Shown one piece after another: positions 26,545 to 35,748 of a DNA stretch of 64,000 nt. A model generated the notes under the pieces. It was given only the letters and a program-made list of their open reading frames with translations, was not told where the DNA came from and ran no database searches. Each line of letters opens with the position of its first letter. Positions within the stretch are counted from its first letter, which is position 1. Both the position numbers and the translations under genes were made by a program. This DNA comes from Phenylobacterium sp. (GTDB lineage: Bacteria; Pseudomonadota; Alphaproteobacteria; Caulobacterales; Caulobacteraceae), in NCBI GenBank assembly GCA_018001015.1, contig JAGNIV010000016.1:1-64000 (forward strand), in the 5' to 3' direction.

Positions 26545-28919
26545 GGGATTGTCCTTCGTTCGCGATGAAAGGGTTCGAGCCAGTCCGCCGGGTCGTCCCC
26601 GACGCGGGCGCGGATGCGATCCAGGAGATCGACCGTTTCGGTCCGGCCGGAGAGCACGGCGACTTGATCGTCGAGCCCGTCGAGACGCAGCTCCGCGACC
26701 ACGGAATTGAGCCCCTGCTTGATCAGGAACTGGCGGGACTCCGGCGCCAGCTCTTCCCGCACCAGCGCGAATTCGCGGCGGGTGAGGCCGAAGCCCTCGA
26801 TGTAGTCGCGCTCGGCGGCGTGAGGGTTGGGCAGGAAAATCTTGGTCGCGCACTGCTCCAGGATGGTGTGGGCGATGGGCGAGCGCAGGACGTCGGCCGG
26901 CGACTGGGTACCGAACACCATGAAGGCGTTCTGCTTGCGGTAGGTCTTCAAACCATCCTGGGCCAGGCTCCGAAAGGCCTCGTCGCCAAGCGCCTTCCAG
27001 AACTCGTCGATGTCGATGACCAGGCGGCGCCCGTCGATCAGCGCGGCAAGCCTGTGAAACAGGTACATCATGGTCGGCGTGCGGACCTCGGCGTTGTCCA
27101 GCACATGGGTGATGTCGAAGCCGAGGAAGCGCGCGTCCAGGGCGAGCGCGTCCTCGTCGTTGTCGAGGACCCAGCCCAGAGCCCCTCCCCGGCACCACTT
27201 CTCCAGCCGTGCGCCGACACCACCGGCGTCTCGCTGGCCCAGCAGCGCGCGAAGCGCTGAGAGTGATCGCTGCGCTCGGGGAAGCGGGCCAAGGGCGACA
27301 ACGGCATCATCGATGGCATGCTCTTCCTGCACGGACAGCGACCTTTCGCTCGCGCCGACCAGTTGCCGGATGAGCTGGCCGAGGAAGGCCGCGTTGCCGG
27401 GCGTGAACTCGAGCGCCTTGAGCGGCGCAAATCCGGTGGGTTCGCCGTTACGCAGGGTCAGGTAAGTCCCACCACAGGCGCGCACGAAAATCTCCGCGCC
27501 GCGGTCCTTATCGATGAAGACCTGCTGGGCGCCGAACTTCTCAAGCGCGGCCAACATGAAGTTCTGGACGACCGTCTTCCCCGAACCCGAGGGCCCGCAG
27601 ATGAAGGTGTGGCCAAGGTCGCCGACATGGAAGTTGAAGTGAAAGGGCGAACCGGCGGAGGTGCGCAGCAGCGCGACGGCTGGACCCCAATGATTGCCCT
27701 CGGCCCGACCGGCGGGATGAGTGTGGAAGGGCGCGAGGGCGGCGAAATTGCGCGAGGTGATGGCCGCCGGGCGCACACGCCGGCTGAAGTTGCCGGGAAA
27801 CTGCGCCCAGAAGGCTGCCTCCAGAGCCAAGTCCTCCCGGGCCGTAACCAGCCCGGAGTCGGCCAGCAGCGCCCGGGCGCTCGAAAGGTTGTCGGCTAGG
27901 TGGCGGGGATCGTCGCCGTAGACCAGAACCGACGCCTGGTGATCGCCCATGGCGAAGCGGTTGGAAATCAGGTCGTCAAGGGCGTCGCCGAGGCCGGCGA
28001 TCTGGGAGGCGGCCCGGTCACGGGCCGACAGCATCTGGTTCTGCTTACGCTCCATTACCGCTCTGGCGGCCGACTTCGAGAGGAAGGTGAAAGACTGGCT
28101 GGTGATGAAGGCGAAGCGGGCCGACAGAAGGCCGTTCCAAAGACCTGGCCGGGTGACGGCCGGGTACTCCTTCACGCCGAACATGCCGGCGAAACGCGCG
28201 TCGGCGGCGTCCCGAATCTCCAAAGCCTCGCGGCCGAAAATCACTCTGGCGGAATAGATCGCCGAACCGAGATGGCCCCGGATCAGCGGTACACGTTCGC
28301 GCCGCCCCGTCAGGACGAGCCGCAGCACTTCAAGGGGTTCGGAAAACCAGCCGCCGTCGCGTTCATAGAGGCCGAGCGTGCGGATGCCGTAGCGACCCAG
28401 GTACTGGGCGAGATCGCGGCCCGCGTCCTGCAGTCGCTTGACCGCCTCGTCCTCGTCCGCGTCGGACCGCCGGCGCTTGGCGATCCACGCGCCGGCGCGC
28501 TCGGCGGCCTCCCGTCCCGGATGCAGTACCAGGGTCACGTAGAGCTCGTTGACGAACATCTGCGTGGCGCCGAGCCGCGCCCGATAACGCGCGTCGAGGT
28601 CGCTCGCGAACCCGGAGCGGAAGCCCCCGTCTGGGTAGCCCTTGTGACGTCGACGGACCAGATGATGCCAAACCGCCAAACGGTCGTTGGCCAGGTTGCG
28701 CCAGGCGCCATTGAGCTTGGCGTGCCAGTCGTTGAGATCGCGCACATCGGCCGTCTCGAAGCTCGCGCCGTCGAGCTGGAACGTCATCATCAAGGCCTGG
28801 GTATCGAGGCCGATGATCTCGTTGGTGACATGGCGCGCGTACGGCAGGGCGCCTCGCGGATCGAGATCGCGGCCCAGGGTCGCTTCGCGCGCCCGAGGCT
28901 GGAGCATGAGGCTAGCCAC
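26541..28919 (-). CDS. virB4: VirB4 ATPase
   Basis: About 792 residues. The Walker A FICGPSGSGKT lies near residue 440, the Walker B-like VIDIDEFWKAL near 650, followed by TQSPADVLRSPIAHTILEQCATKIFLPNP, the classic VirB4 C-terminal motif. It powers pilin extraction and channel assembly at the inner membrane. The start is chosen as the GTG at 28919 because GAGGTGG lies just upstream; the ATG at 28907 is the alternative and has no ribosome site. The GTG gives an eight-base overlap with virB3. Confidence 0.93.
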   Translation of the reverse strand: MASLMLQPRAREATLGRDLDPRGALPYARHVTNEIIGLDTQALMMTFQLDGASFETADVRDLNDWHAKLNGAWRNLANDRLAVWHHLVRRRHKGYPDGGFRSGFASDLDARYRARLGATQMFVNELYVTLVLHPGREAAERAGAWIAKRRRSDADEDEAVKRLQDAGRDLAQYLGRYGIRTLGLYERDGGWFSEPLEVLRLVLTGRRERVPLIRGHLGSAIYSARVIFGREALEIRDAADARFAGMFGVKEYPAVTRPGLWNGLLSARFAFITSQSFTFLSKSAARAVMERKQNQMLSARDRAASQIAGLGDALDDLISNRFAMGDHQASVLVYGDDPRHLADNLSSARALLADSGLVTAREDLALEAAFWAQFPGNFSRRVRPAAITSRNFAALAPFHTHPAGRAEGNHWGPAVALLRTSAGSPFHFNFHVGDLGHTFICGPSGSGKTVVQNFMLAALEKFGAQQVFIDKDRGAEIFVRACGGTYLTLRNGEPTGFAPLKALEFTPGNAAFLGQLIRQLVGASERSLSVQEEHAIDDAVVALGPLPRAQRSLSALRALLGQRDAGGVGARLEKWCRGGALGWVLDNDEDALALDARFLGFDITHVLDNAEVRTPTMMYLFHRLAALIDGRRLVIDIDEFWKALGDEAFRSLAQDGLKTYRKQNAFMVFGTQSPADVLRSPIAHTILEQCATKIFLPNPHAAERDYIEGFGLTRREFALVREELAPESRQFLIKQGLNSVVAELRLDGLDDQVAVLSGRTETVDLLDRIRARVGDDPADWLEPFHRERRTIP

Positions 28920-29256
28920 GGACCACCTCGCAGGCGACATATCGGCGCTTGAGGGGAAGCGGTGTCGACGAACTGCCACCCCAGGTCGCGCCGTTACGGG
29001 CGCGGCCCTTGGTGTCGACGAACATCCACAAGACGCGGAAGGCGTTGTGGTCGTGCTTGCAGATGGTCTGAAAGACCACGTGGACGGCCGGCGCGATCAA
29101 GAGATAGGCGGGCGAGTTGGCGGCGAGGAACACCGTGGCCGTCACCATCAGGTTCAGGCCCATAGCCTCCATCGGCACGCCGGCGACCATCGCCGGCCGC
29201 GTGCAGGCTAGGAAGAGGATGTCCTCGGTCAGGCGTTCGTCGGGCTCGGCGGTCAT
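28912..29256 (-). CDS. virB3: VirB3 inner-membrane protein
   Basis: A 114-residue protein with two closely spaced hydrophobic segments (about 25-47 and 48-66), opening with LTEDILFLACTRPAMVAGVP, the usual VirB3/TrbD start (x-x-ACTRP). VirB3 works with VirB4 in pilus assembly. It starts three bases after virB2 ends and runs into the virB4 start. Confidence 0.88.
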   Translation of the reverse strand: MTAEPDERLTEDILFLACTRPAMVAGVPMEAMGLNLMVTATVFLAANSPAYLLIAPAVHVVFQTICKHDHNAFRVLWMFVDTKGRARNGATWGGSSSTPLPLKRRYVACEVVRG

Positions 29257-29259
29257 TGA

Positions 29260-29574
29260 TCAAGCCCCGCCGCCGGTGATGAGATCCACGATGCCCGCGG
29301 CGCTGAAAATCACGATGATGCCCACGACCACCGTGCCGGCTCTCCGCATGTCCAGATGCCCAAACATCCAGGCGATTCCGGTGATGATGATCGCGATCAC
29401 GGCCAGCCCACGGATGACGTTGCTGTTGAGCAGATCGATGATGTTCTGGATGAAGGCGCCGATATTACCGCCGACGCCGGCCGACTGGGCGAAGGCGGGG
29501 CTGGCTGTGGCCAAGGCGACAAGGCCCACCAAGGCCAGGCGACCGACGAGGAGCCTTTTTCTGCGCATGCTCAT
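29260..29574 (-). CDS. virB2: VirB2 major pilin
   Basis: A 104-residue pilin precursor with a long signal peptide (cut near SPAFAQS, residue 30) and two hydrophobic helices (about 53-70 and 77-98) separated by a short basic turn (HLDMRRAG), the normal VirB2 layout. It polymerises into the conjugative pilus. ATGA overlap with virB1. Confidence 0.9.
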   Translation of the reverse strand: MSMRRKRLLVGRLALVGLVALATASPAFAQSAGVGGNIGAFIQNIIDLLNSNVIRGLAVIAIIITGIAWMFGHLDMRRAGTVVVGIIVIFSAAGIVDLITGGGA

Positions 29575-30203
29575 TGGGGACCTCCAGGCGCTGCAATGGA
29601 AAGCGTGGTGACGAAGTTGCGTTGGCCATGGCTGGCCTCACCGAACACGTCCCAAGCCGGCGGTGGGATTTCGGGCTCCGCTTCGGCTACCGAGAGCGTG
29701 GGACTGGCGGTCGTTGCGCCGCCTATGGCAGGCACGATCCGCGCGGCGGCGTCGGCTACCCTGCTGACGTAGCCATTGCTAAAGCCGCGGACCGGGTGGC
29801 CGGTGTTGTAGTAGGAGAGCGCGGTCTGGACGGCGGCCTGCTCGCCGACGCGGACAGCGTCGCTTCGCGCGTAGCCCGCCTTCAGTATGCGCGCAGCCGC
29901 CCTCAAGTTGGTGCACGGCTCGAACACGTCTCGCAGGCTGAGCCCGAGCCACGACAGGTTCCTGCTGTTGATCTGCGCCAGACCAAGATCGATGCTCCGC
30001 CCCTCGGCGAGAAGAGCCCCTGCCCTGGCGACCGCCTCGTTGATCGAAGTTGCAGAGACCGCGATGTGTGGCGCCCCATTGACGCCGATGGCCAGGGGCT
30101 CGAACCGACTTTCCACCTCGACCACCGACAGGAGGGTTTCCGGTGCGACGGTGGGGGCGCAATGCACAGCGAGGGCGAGAGCGGCGGCGAGGCTAAGAGC
30201 CAT
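29571..30203 (-). CDS. virB1: VirB1 lytic transglycosylase
   Basis: A 210-residue protein from the ATG at 30203, chosen because a hydrophobic export segment (MALSLAAALALAVHC) begins there; the frame is open 31 codons upstream with a basic, unlikely sequence. It has the transglycosylase motifs VVEVESRFEP (catalytic Glu), GLAQINSRN and SYYNTG in order. It opens the peptidoglycan so the secretion channel can be built. It is first in the virB operon. Confidence 0.92.
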   Translation of the reverse strand: MALSLAAALALAVHCAPTVAPETLLSVVEVESRFEPLAIGVNGAPHIAVSATSINEAVARAGALLAEGRSIDLGLAQINSRNLSWLGLSLRDVFEPCTNLRAAARILKAGYARSDAVRVGEQAAVQTALSYYNTGHPVRGFSNGYVSRVADAAARIVPAIGGATTASPTLSVAEAEPEIPPPAWDVFGEASHGQRNFVTTLSIAAPGGPQ

Positions 30204-30302
30204 GGGATACACCTGATGGCGAGGGGCGAGCACCGAGGACCTGTCACGGCCTCGACGGCGATTTTGGCTGCACGGCCGGATCCTCGCGAGGCGCAAGCCT
30301 AC

Positions 30303-30632
30303 CTATTCGGAGGGGGTAGCCTTACGGCGCGGGCCCGAAATGAGGCCGCGATCCCGGGCTATCACGACGGCCTGGACCCGCGTCTTCACGCCCAGGTGTC
30401 CGCAAAGTTTGATGAGATGCTTTTCGACCGTGCGCCCCGAGAGGCCCAGAATGGCGCCGATATCGCTGGCGCTTTTACCTTCCTGAACCCAGGAAAGGCA
30501 TTCCAGCTGACGATCTGTAATCCGGCTGATGGTGGTCACAAGCGGCAATTGGTAGACAGTGTCCGAGCCAGCGAAGGTCCGTTGAGGGGGCAAGCTGCCG
30601 TCAGAATGATGGGTCACCGCAAATCTCTCCAC
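30303..30632 (-). CDS. LuxR-type helix-turn-helix regulator
   Basis: A small 109-residue protein made almost entirely of a LuxR/FixJ DNA-binding domain (about 38-100): LTDRQ-like ITDRQLECLSWVQEGKSASDIGAILGLSGRTVEKHLIKL. There is no receiver or ligand domain, so it resembles stand-alone LuxR-type activators. It lies directly upstream of virB1 on the same strand and may regulate the virB operon. Two GTG starts are possible: 30632, or 30617, which has GGAGAG seven bases upstream and may be the true one. Confidence 0.75.
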   Translation of the reverse strand: MERFAVTHHSDGSLPPQRTFAGSDTVYQLPLVTTISRITDRQLECLSWVQEGKSASDIGAILGLSGRTVEKHLIKLCGHLGVKTRVQAVVIARDRGLISGPRRKATPSE

Positions 30633-30970
30633 ATGGCTGGTTGCTGCGGCCTGCCGCAGGGTCCTTCGGGGCGCTCGCCCCGGTCATGTGGAATAGCCAA
30701 GCCATTTGCGAAGCGTACAGCGAGCGTGGCCGGAGCCGATTCTTGTTCCGCCGCAAAACTCCGCGTCGCGCACGCCGAAACCTGCGTGTTCTCCGTCAGT
30801 TTCTGCCGTAACGCCGCCGGATTTCGCCGGGCCGCCGCCAAAACCGCGCGAACCTCACCTTGCAAGGCCTAATCGGCGCATCCCTTGCGGGTAGAGAGCG
30901 TTAGCAAATACAACTTTTGCGGCCTATAGGTCTGAGGCCAGCTGTGGGCGCTTAGGAAGGGAATGACGGC
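30633..30970. promoter_or_regulatory. Divergent control region of the transfer module
   Basis: About 340 bases between the leftward LuxR-type gene and the rightward Cro/CI-type gene. No gene is supported. It contains a 7+2+7 inverted repeat (CGGGGCG-CT-CGCCCCG, 30667-30682) and an A/T-richer stretch near 30900-30930 that could hold a promoter. Expected to carry the switches for the virB operon; no exact promoter can be assigned. Confidence 0.4.
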
Positions 30971-31504
30971 TTGAGCCCGCCCCGCCGACCAAGCAGCCTG
31001 GATTCGACCCCCGAGCCTGACCCGCGAGGACAGGCCGAGATGCTGTCGGAAATCCTGCGGGCCATCCGCCTGGAGCGCCGGCTGCGAACAAGTGATGTCG
31101 CCCGCGCCATGGGGATGCCCCTGCGATCATATGAGCATTTCGAGGCCGGACGCGGCCGACTTGATCTTCAGCGGCTGCAGACGTTCGCCGACGCCACGGA
31201 CAGCGATCCCTTCGCCATTGTGGCCGCGTTGATCCTCAAGCGTCCGGAATTCGCTCTGCGGGTGGCCGACAGCAAGTTGATGGTCGTGATGATGCTGTCA
31301 CTGGACGACTTCAATGAGGACTTGGGTGAGGACATTCGTCTCATTGAGGTTCGTGTGCTGGTGGGCGCTTTCCGGCGGGTTTTTCAAGACCTGACCGACC
31401 ACGTCCGCAAACGTGACCTCACCGCCGAGCGCTGGCTTGATGACCGGTCCAGGCGAATGGGGCTGCCCTCCCACTTCACGAAGGGGCGGTCGCGTAAGGC
31501 CTGA
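30971..31504 (+). CDS. Cro/CI-type helix-turn-helix regulator
   Basis: A 177-residue protein. Residues 24-80 form a Cro/CI helix-turn-helix: MLSEILRAIRLERRLRTSDVARAMGMPLRSYEHFEAG. The C-terminal part is helical, with no known sensor. Divergent from the LuxR-type gene and the virB operon, it is a likely repressor of transfer. The frame begins at a TTG (30971) preceded by AAGGGA; the ATG at 31040 (GAGGA nine bases upstream) would start just before the DNA-binding domain and is an alternative. Confidence 0.7.
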   Translation: MSPPRRPSSLDSTPEPDPRGQAEMLSEILRAIRLERRLRTSDVARAMGMPLRSYEHFEAGRGRLDLQRLQTFADATDSDPFAIVAALILKRPEFALRVADSKLMVVMMLSLDDFNEDLGEDIRLIEVRVLVGAFRRVFQDLTDHVRKRDLTAERWLDDRSRRMGLPSHFTKGRSRKA

Positions 31505-31717
31505 TAAGCCGCTCCGCGCTGGTTCCCCAAATCGTCGCCACCGATCACTGCCGCGCCAACCGGAGCGAGGGTTTTCTGTGGACCGAGCTGACAATCGACG
31601 CAGACGGGCGCACGGCTCAGCCGTGGTCGCAAAGGGCTCCAAGACGGCGCGTCGCCGTCCCACACGACAAGGCAGGACATCCCATTGTCCACGCGCCGGC
31701 CATCTGTGAGAACGCCC

Positions 31718-31748
31718 TTGCTCCTCTAGCCACTAGAGCATGCACGAT
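31718..31748 (+). promoter_or_regulatory. cadA promoter with CadR-type operator
   Basis: TTGCTC (31718-31723), a 19-base spacer and CACGAT (31743-31748). The spacer contains a perfect dyad CTCTAG-CCA-CTAGAG (31724-31738). A 19-base spacer with a central dyad is the standard MerR-family design. The element is almost identical to the one in front of the czc operon. It also rules out the ATG at 31740 as the cadA start. Confidence 0.8.
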
Positions 31749-31772
31749 GGACCGAACCTAGGATTTCGGACC

Positions 31773-33959
31773 ATGGACCCGCTTAAGACCCGCTACCGCA
31801 TCGATGGGATGGATTGCGGCGGATGCGCCGCAAAAATCGAGACGGCCGTGCGCCGCTGTGACGGTGTCACTGAGGTCGTGGTCTCGGTCGCCGGCCATAG
31901 CATGATGGTCGAACACGACCCGAAAACAGACCTCACAAGCCTGACGAAGCGGGTGAAGGGTTTAGGCTATGGCATCACCGCAGCGGGCGGTTCGTTGCCT
32001 GAGGCCGACAACGATCACGCCGAGCCTCCGTCTACACAGCACGACAAGGGTCACGGCTCGCCTGGACATGTCCATGACCATGGGGAGCCTATTCAGGGTC
32101 CGTGGTGGAAGACCACGAAGGCCCGCTTGATGCTCGCGAGCGGGGCCGCGTTCGCAGTAGCCCTCATTGTTTCTCAGATCGCGCCTGGCCTCGGCCAATG
32201 GCCCTTCACAGCGGCGATGCTGATCGGCCTGATCCCCATCGGACGTCGCGCGTTCATGGCCGCGCTCAGCGGAACGCCCTTCTCAATCGAGATGCTAATG
32301 ACAATCGCCGCCATCGGCGCGGTGTTCCTTGGTGCGTCGGAAGAGGGCGCGGCCGTGGTGTCCCTGTTCCTCGTCGGCGAACTGTTGGAGGGGGTCGCGG
32401 CGGGCAAGGCGCGCGCCAGCATCCAGGCCTTGACCAAGCTCGTTCCGAAGACAGCGTTCATCGAAAAAGGCGACGGCGTCATAGAGGTGCCTGCCGAGAC
32501 CTTGGCCGTCGATGATGTGATCCTCGTCCGGCCTGGAGATCGCATCCCCGCAGACGGCGTGATCGTCTCTGGAGGCGGGTCCGTCGATGAGGCTCCGGTC
32601 ACTGGCGAAAGTACGCCGGTTCACAAAGCGCCCGGCGACCAGGTCTTCGCCGGGACGGTCAACGCCGACGCAGCGCTACATGTGCGTGTCACCGCCGCAG
32701 CGGCCGACAATACGATCGCCCGGGTCGTGAAGCTCGTGGAGGAAGCTCAGGAGAGCAAGGCTCCGACGGAGCGGTTTATCGACCGGTTCTCCACCTTCTA
32801 CACACCCGCCGTGGTGCTGGCCGCCGCAGCAGTGGCCGTCGTCCCGCCGCTGATGTTCGGCGGCGAATGGCAGGCCTGGATCTACAAGGGTCTCGCTATC
32901 CTGCTGATCGGCTGCCCCTGTGCGCTGGTTATTTCGACCCCCGCCGCGATCGCCGCTAGCTTGTCAGCGGGGGCGCGACGCGGCCTGCTGCTCAAGGGCG
33001 GCACTGTCCTCGAAAGCCTTGGCAAGATCACGCTCGCCGCCTTCGACAAGACCGGCACCCTCACGGAAGGCAAGCCCCAGGTTACCGACGTCTTAGCCTT
33101 CTCCGGCTCTGAGGCCGATGTGCTTCGCGACGCCGCCGCGCTGGAAACCGGTTCAAGCCATCCCCTGGCAAGCGCGATCCTCGCGAGGGCTGCCGCCGAC
33201 AAGATCGCCCTCCCGAAAGTGGCAGACGCCGCGGCTGTAGGTGGCAAGGGCGTCACCGGCACAATCGACGGCACACAGGTCTTCCTCGGTTCAGCGGAAG
33301 CGGCGAGTGCGCAGGTCTCCTTGTCGCCCGAGCAGGCCTCCCGGATCAACGAGCTGAACCACGAGGGCAAGAGCGTGTCGGTCCTGCTGCGCGGCGGCAC
33401 AGTCTTGGGCGCCATAGCCATGCGAGACGAACCGCGCCCCGACGCTATGTCCGGTCTCGCGAAGCTGAAGGCCATGGGCGTCCGAACCGTCATGCTGACC
33501 GGCGACAACCCACAGACAGCGGAAGCCATCGGGCAGACGCTGGGCATAGAAGTTCGCGCCGGTCTGCTGCCGCAGGACAAGCAGGCCATCATCCGGGAGT
33601 TCCAGGCTCAGGGGTTCAAGGTCGCCAAGGTCGGTGACGGCATCAATGATGCGCCGGCTCTGGCAGCCGCCGAGGTGGGCATTGCCATGGGTGGTGGGAC
33701 AGACGTGGCTCTGGAGACCGCAGGTGCTGCGGTGCTGCACGGTCGGGTTGGAGACGTGGCGGCCATGATCACGCTGTCGAAGCGGACCATGGGCAACATT
33801 GGTCAGAACATCACGATCGCGCTCGGCCTCAAGGCCGTCTTCCTCGTCACGACCGTCATGGGGATCACCGGCCTCTGGCCCGCTATTCTGGCGGACACGG
33901 GGGCCACGGTGCTGGTGACAATGAATGCGATGCGCTTGCTACGCTCGCCGAAGGACTGA
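31773..33959 (+). CDS. cadA: CadA-type Zn/Cd/Pb P-type ATPase
   Basis: A 728-residue metal-exporting P1B-type ATPase from the ATG at 31773; earlier ATGs overlap the promoter. The N-terminal heavy-metal domain has GMDCGGCAAK (CxxC), followed by a His/Asp-rich stretch (HDKGHGSPGHVHDHGE). The transmembrane metal site is CPC (GCPCALVIST), the phosphorylation site [11 protein letters not shown], the hinge GDGINDAPAL. The order and the His-rich segment fit the Zn/Cd/Pb subgroup rather than the copper one. Its promoter carries the same operator as the czc operon, so CadR should induce it with cadmium, zinc or lead. Confidence 0.92.
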   Translation: MDPLKTRYRIDGMDCGGCAAKIETAVRRCDGVTEVVVSVAGHSMMVEHDPKTDLTSLTKRVKGLGYGITAAGGSLPEADNDHAEPPSTQHDKGHGSPGHVHDHGEPIQGPWWKTTKARLMLASGAAFAVALIVSQIAPGLGQWPFTAAMLIGLIPIGRRAFMAALSGTPFSIEMLMTIAAIGAVFLGASEEGAAVVSLFLVGELLEGVAAGKARASIQALTKLVPKTAFIEKGDGVIEVPAETLAVDDVILVRPGDRIPADGVIVSGGGSVDEAPVTGESTPVHKAPGDQVFAGTVNADAALHVRVTAAAADNTIARVVKLVEEAQESKAPTERFIDRFSTFYTPAVVLAAAAVAVVPPLMFGGEWQAWIYKGLAILLIGCPCALVISTPAAIAASLSAGARRGLLLKGGTVLESLGKITLAAFDKTGTLTEGKPQVTDVLAFSGSEADVLRDAAALETGSSHPLASAILARAAADKIALPKVADAAAVGGKGVTGTIDGTQVFLGSAEAASAQVSLSPEQASRINELNHEGKSVSVLLRGGTVLGAIAMRDEPRPDAMSGLAKLKAMGVRTVMLTGDNPQTAEAIGQTLGIEVRAGLLPQDKQAIIREFQAQGFKVAKVGDGINDAPALAAAEVGIAMGGGTDVALETAGAAVLHGRVGDVAAMITLSKRTMGNIGQNITIALGLKAVFLVTTVMGITGLWPAILADTGATVLVTMNAMRLLRSPKD

Positions 33960-33963
33960 GGGT

Positions 33964-34353
33964 CTAGGGCGCAACACAGTGGGTTGCGTCCCGCTTTGCG
34001 CAGACCCGAAACCGATCCGATGGTGTGACCTCCCAGGCGGTGACGAGGTCGAAGGTCTGGCAGTGGCGCTGGTTCACCGACAGGCCGGATAACGACTGCG
34101 AAGTGGACGCCAGGATTTGCCCGTTTGCGCCGATCCGCTCCACCCGAAGACGGGTCGGTGCGAGCGAACGCGATCGCCGGCAGACCGCCCCATGAAAGCG
34201 CGTGCCGTTGGGCGTTCGCGTTGCGCTGACCGTGCGCATCGCGAAGCCGCGCGGTGCGCTAACCTCGATCGGAACGTCGATCGTCCGCACGTCGGCGCTC
34301 GCGGACGAGGCGACCGAGGCAATTGCAAACAGGGTCAGAAGTCCCGATTTCAT
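33964..34353 (-). CDS. Exported protein of unknown function
   Basis: A 129-residue protein from the ATG at 34353 (AAGG eight bases upstream). It has a signal peptide cut near SSASADV (residue 20) and a beta-rich mature part with four cysteines that may form disulphides (CRRS, CQTF, CAKR, HCVAP). It is last in the leftward czc operon, 59 bases after the CDF gene, suggesting a periplasmic accessory role in metal handling. I do not recognise the family. It is convergent with cadA. Confidence 0.6.
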   Translation of the reverse strand: MKSGLLTLFAIASVASSASADVRTIDVPIEVSAPRGFAMRTVSATRTPNGTRFHGAVCRRSRSLAPTRLRVERIGANGQILASTSQSLSGLSVNQRHCQTFDLVTAWEVTPSDRFRVCAKRDATHCVAP

Positions 34354-34412
34354 GACAGGGCCTTTCGGAGAACTGCGAGTTGTTGGGGCTGGCCTCGTAG
34401 GGGCCAGCAGGA

Positions 34413-35330
34413 TCACGGATGAAGCTCTTCGTGGGCGTCGCAGGGTGTTCGCTCGGTCTGGATGGTCACGTGGTGAACATCGAACTCAGCTTCGAGGCGG
34501 GTCGCGACATCCTCCCGAACGCTGTCGCCATCGACCGCTTCGGCAAGCACGATGTGGACTGAGCAGTGCGGCTGGTCTGCTCCTGACACCCACAGATGAA
34601 GGTCATGGACGTCGGCTACGCCGGGGGTATCCGCGATGGCCTTCCGCAGCGTGGCGACCGCCACCCCCGTGGGTGCGCCTTCAAGGAGGATGTTGGTGCT
34701 GTCGCGCAGCAGCACCCATGTGCGGGGAAGAACCCAAAGCCCCACCCCTATCGCAACCGCAGGGTCCACCCAGCTCCACCCCGTAAGCCAGATGAGTATC
34801 GCGCCGCCGATGACGCCGATCGACCCGACCATGTCGGCCCAGACTTCGAGATACGCGCCCTTCACGTTGAGGCTTTTGTCTTTGCCGCCAGCGAGGACCC
34901 GCATTGAAATGAGGTTTGCGATCAGGCCGAGACTGGCCACGACGAGCATGCCCATGGATTGCACGGGCTCAGGCTCAAGGATGCGGCGCACGCCCTCAAC
35001 CAGGACATAGATCGCCACACCGAAAAGCAGCACCGCGTTGAAGGCAGCGGCAAGGATTTCAAAGCGTCGATAGCCAAATGTCCGCCGCTCATCCGCAGCT
35101 CGCTGGCCGACCTTGATCGCAACGAGCGCGATGGTGAGGGCGGCGACGTCGGTGAACATGTGGGCGGCGTCGGAGAGCAGCGCCAAACTTTTGAAGACGA
35201 TGCCGCCGACGACCTCCGCCACGAGAAAGGCGCCGGTCAGAGCCAGCGCTATGGCGATCTGCCGGCTGTTCGCATTTTGGACGTGGCTGTGTGCTGAACC
35301 CTTTTCCGCTGCGGGATCGTGAGTTTCCAT
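34413..35330 (-). CDS. czcD: Cation-diffusion-facilitator exporter (CzcD-like)
   Basis: A 305-residue inner-membrane Zn/Cd/Co-H+ antiporter. It has six membrane segments, the first metal site SLALLSDAAHMFTD (HxxxD-type), the second AYLEVWADMVGS (Asp-x3-Asp replaced by the usual W-A-D context), and a C-terminal cytoplasmic metal-sensing domain (VADVHDLHLWVSG). A short His-containing N-terminus precedes the first segment. It moves metal from cytoplasm to periplasm, where CzcCBA can pass it outside. It is downstream of the DUF190 gene in the czc operon. Confidence 0.92.
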   Translation of the reverse strand: METHDPAAEKGSAHSHVQNANSRQIAIALALTGAFLVAEVVGGIVFKSLALLSDAAHMFTDVAALTIALVAIKVGQRAADERRTFGYRRFEILAAAFNAVLLFGVAIYVLVEGVRRILEPEPVQSMGMLVVASLGLIANLISMRVLAGGKDKSLNVKGAYLEVWADMVGSIGVIGGAILIWLTGWSWVDPAVAIGVGLWVLPRTWVLLRDSTNILLEGAPTGVAVATLRKAIADTPGVADVHDLHLWVSGADQPHCSVHIVLAEAVDGDSVREDVATRLEAEFDVHHVTIQTERTPCDAHEELHP

Positions 35331-35388
35331 CAGGCAATCCTATCGCGCGCGGAGCGCATCTCATAGCTGAGGCGGGCGGGTCCGGTGG

Positions 35389-35733
35389 TCATTCGAGCTG
35401 CGCTGTCGGACGTGAGAGATGCACTGGAGCGATTACTTCGACGGCTTCGAGTGTCATCAAGCCCACTTCTGGGAGGTCGCTCAGGGTGGCGACGAAGCGG
35501 CGCAACGCAGCTTCTTCATCCACGATCTCAATGACCACCGACTGATCGTCGTTGAGGATATGTCGAGTACGCACATGCGCGGTGCGTCCAAAGCCAAGCA
35601 TCGCCACCAGGACGGTGGCTCCCGCTAGTTTCGCGTCGCGTGCTCGGGTGGTGATGACTTCAAAGACCTTCCGATCGCCGAAGTACGCAGCCTCGTCCGT
35701 GTAGATTCTGAGAAGTTTCATGGGTTCGCTCAT
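35389..35733 (-). CDS. DUF190 family protein
   Basis: A 114-residue protein matching DUF190: KLLRIYTDEAAYFGDRKVFEVITTRARDAKLAGATVLVAMLGFG, later VIEIVDEEAALRRFV and GLMTLEAVEV. The fold resembles PII-like signalling proteins, and members are often found with ion-transport genes. Here it is between czcA and the CDF gene, with AAGGAG before the start. It may regulate a transporter in the operon, but this is inference. Confidence 0.8.
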   Translation of the reverse strand: MSEPMKLLRIYTDEAAYFGDRKVFEVITTRARDAKLAGATVLVAMLGFGRTAHVRTRHILNDDQSVVIEIVDEEAALRRFVATLSDLPEVGLMTLEAVEVIAPVHLSRPTAQLE

Positions 35734-35748
35734 GGGGGTCTCCTTCGA

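Noticed and set aside
31740-31772. Upstream ATG for cadA
   Set aside because: It overlaps the -10 of the CadR-type promoter; the ATG at 31773 follows at a normal distance and begins the metal-binding domain.
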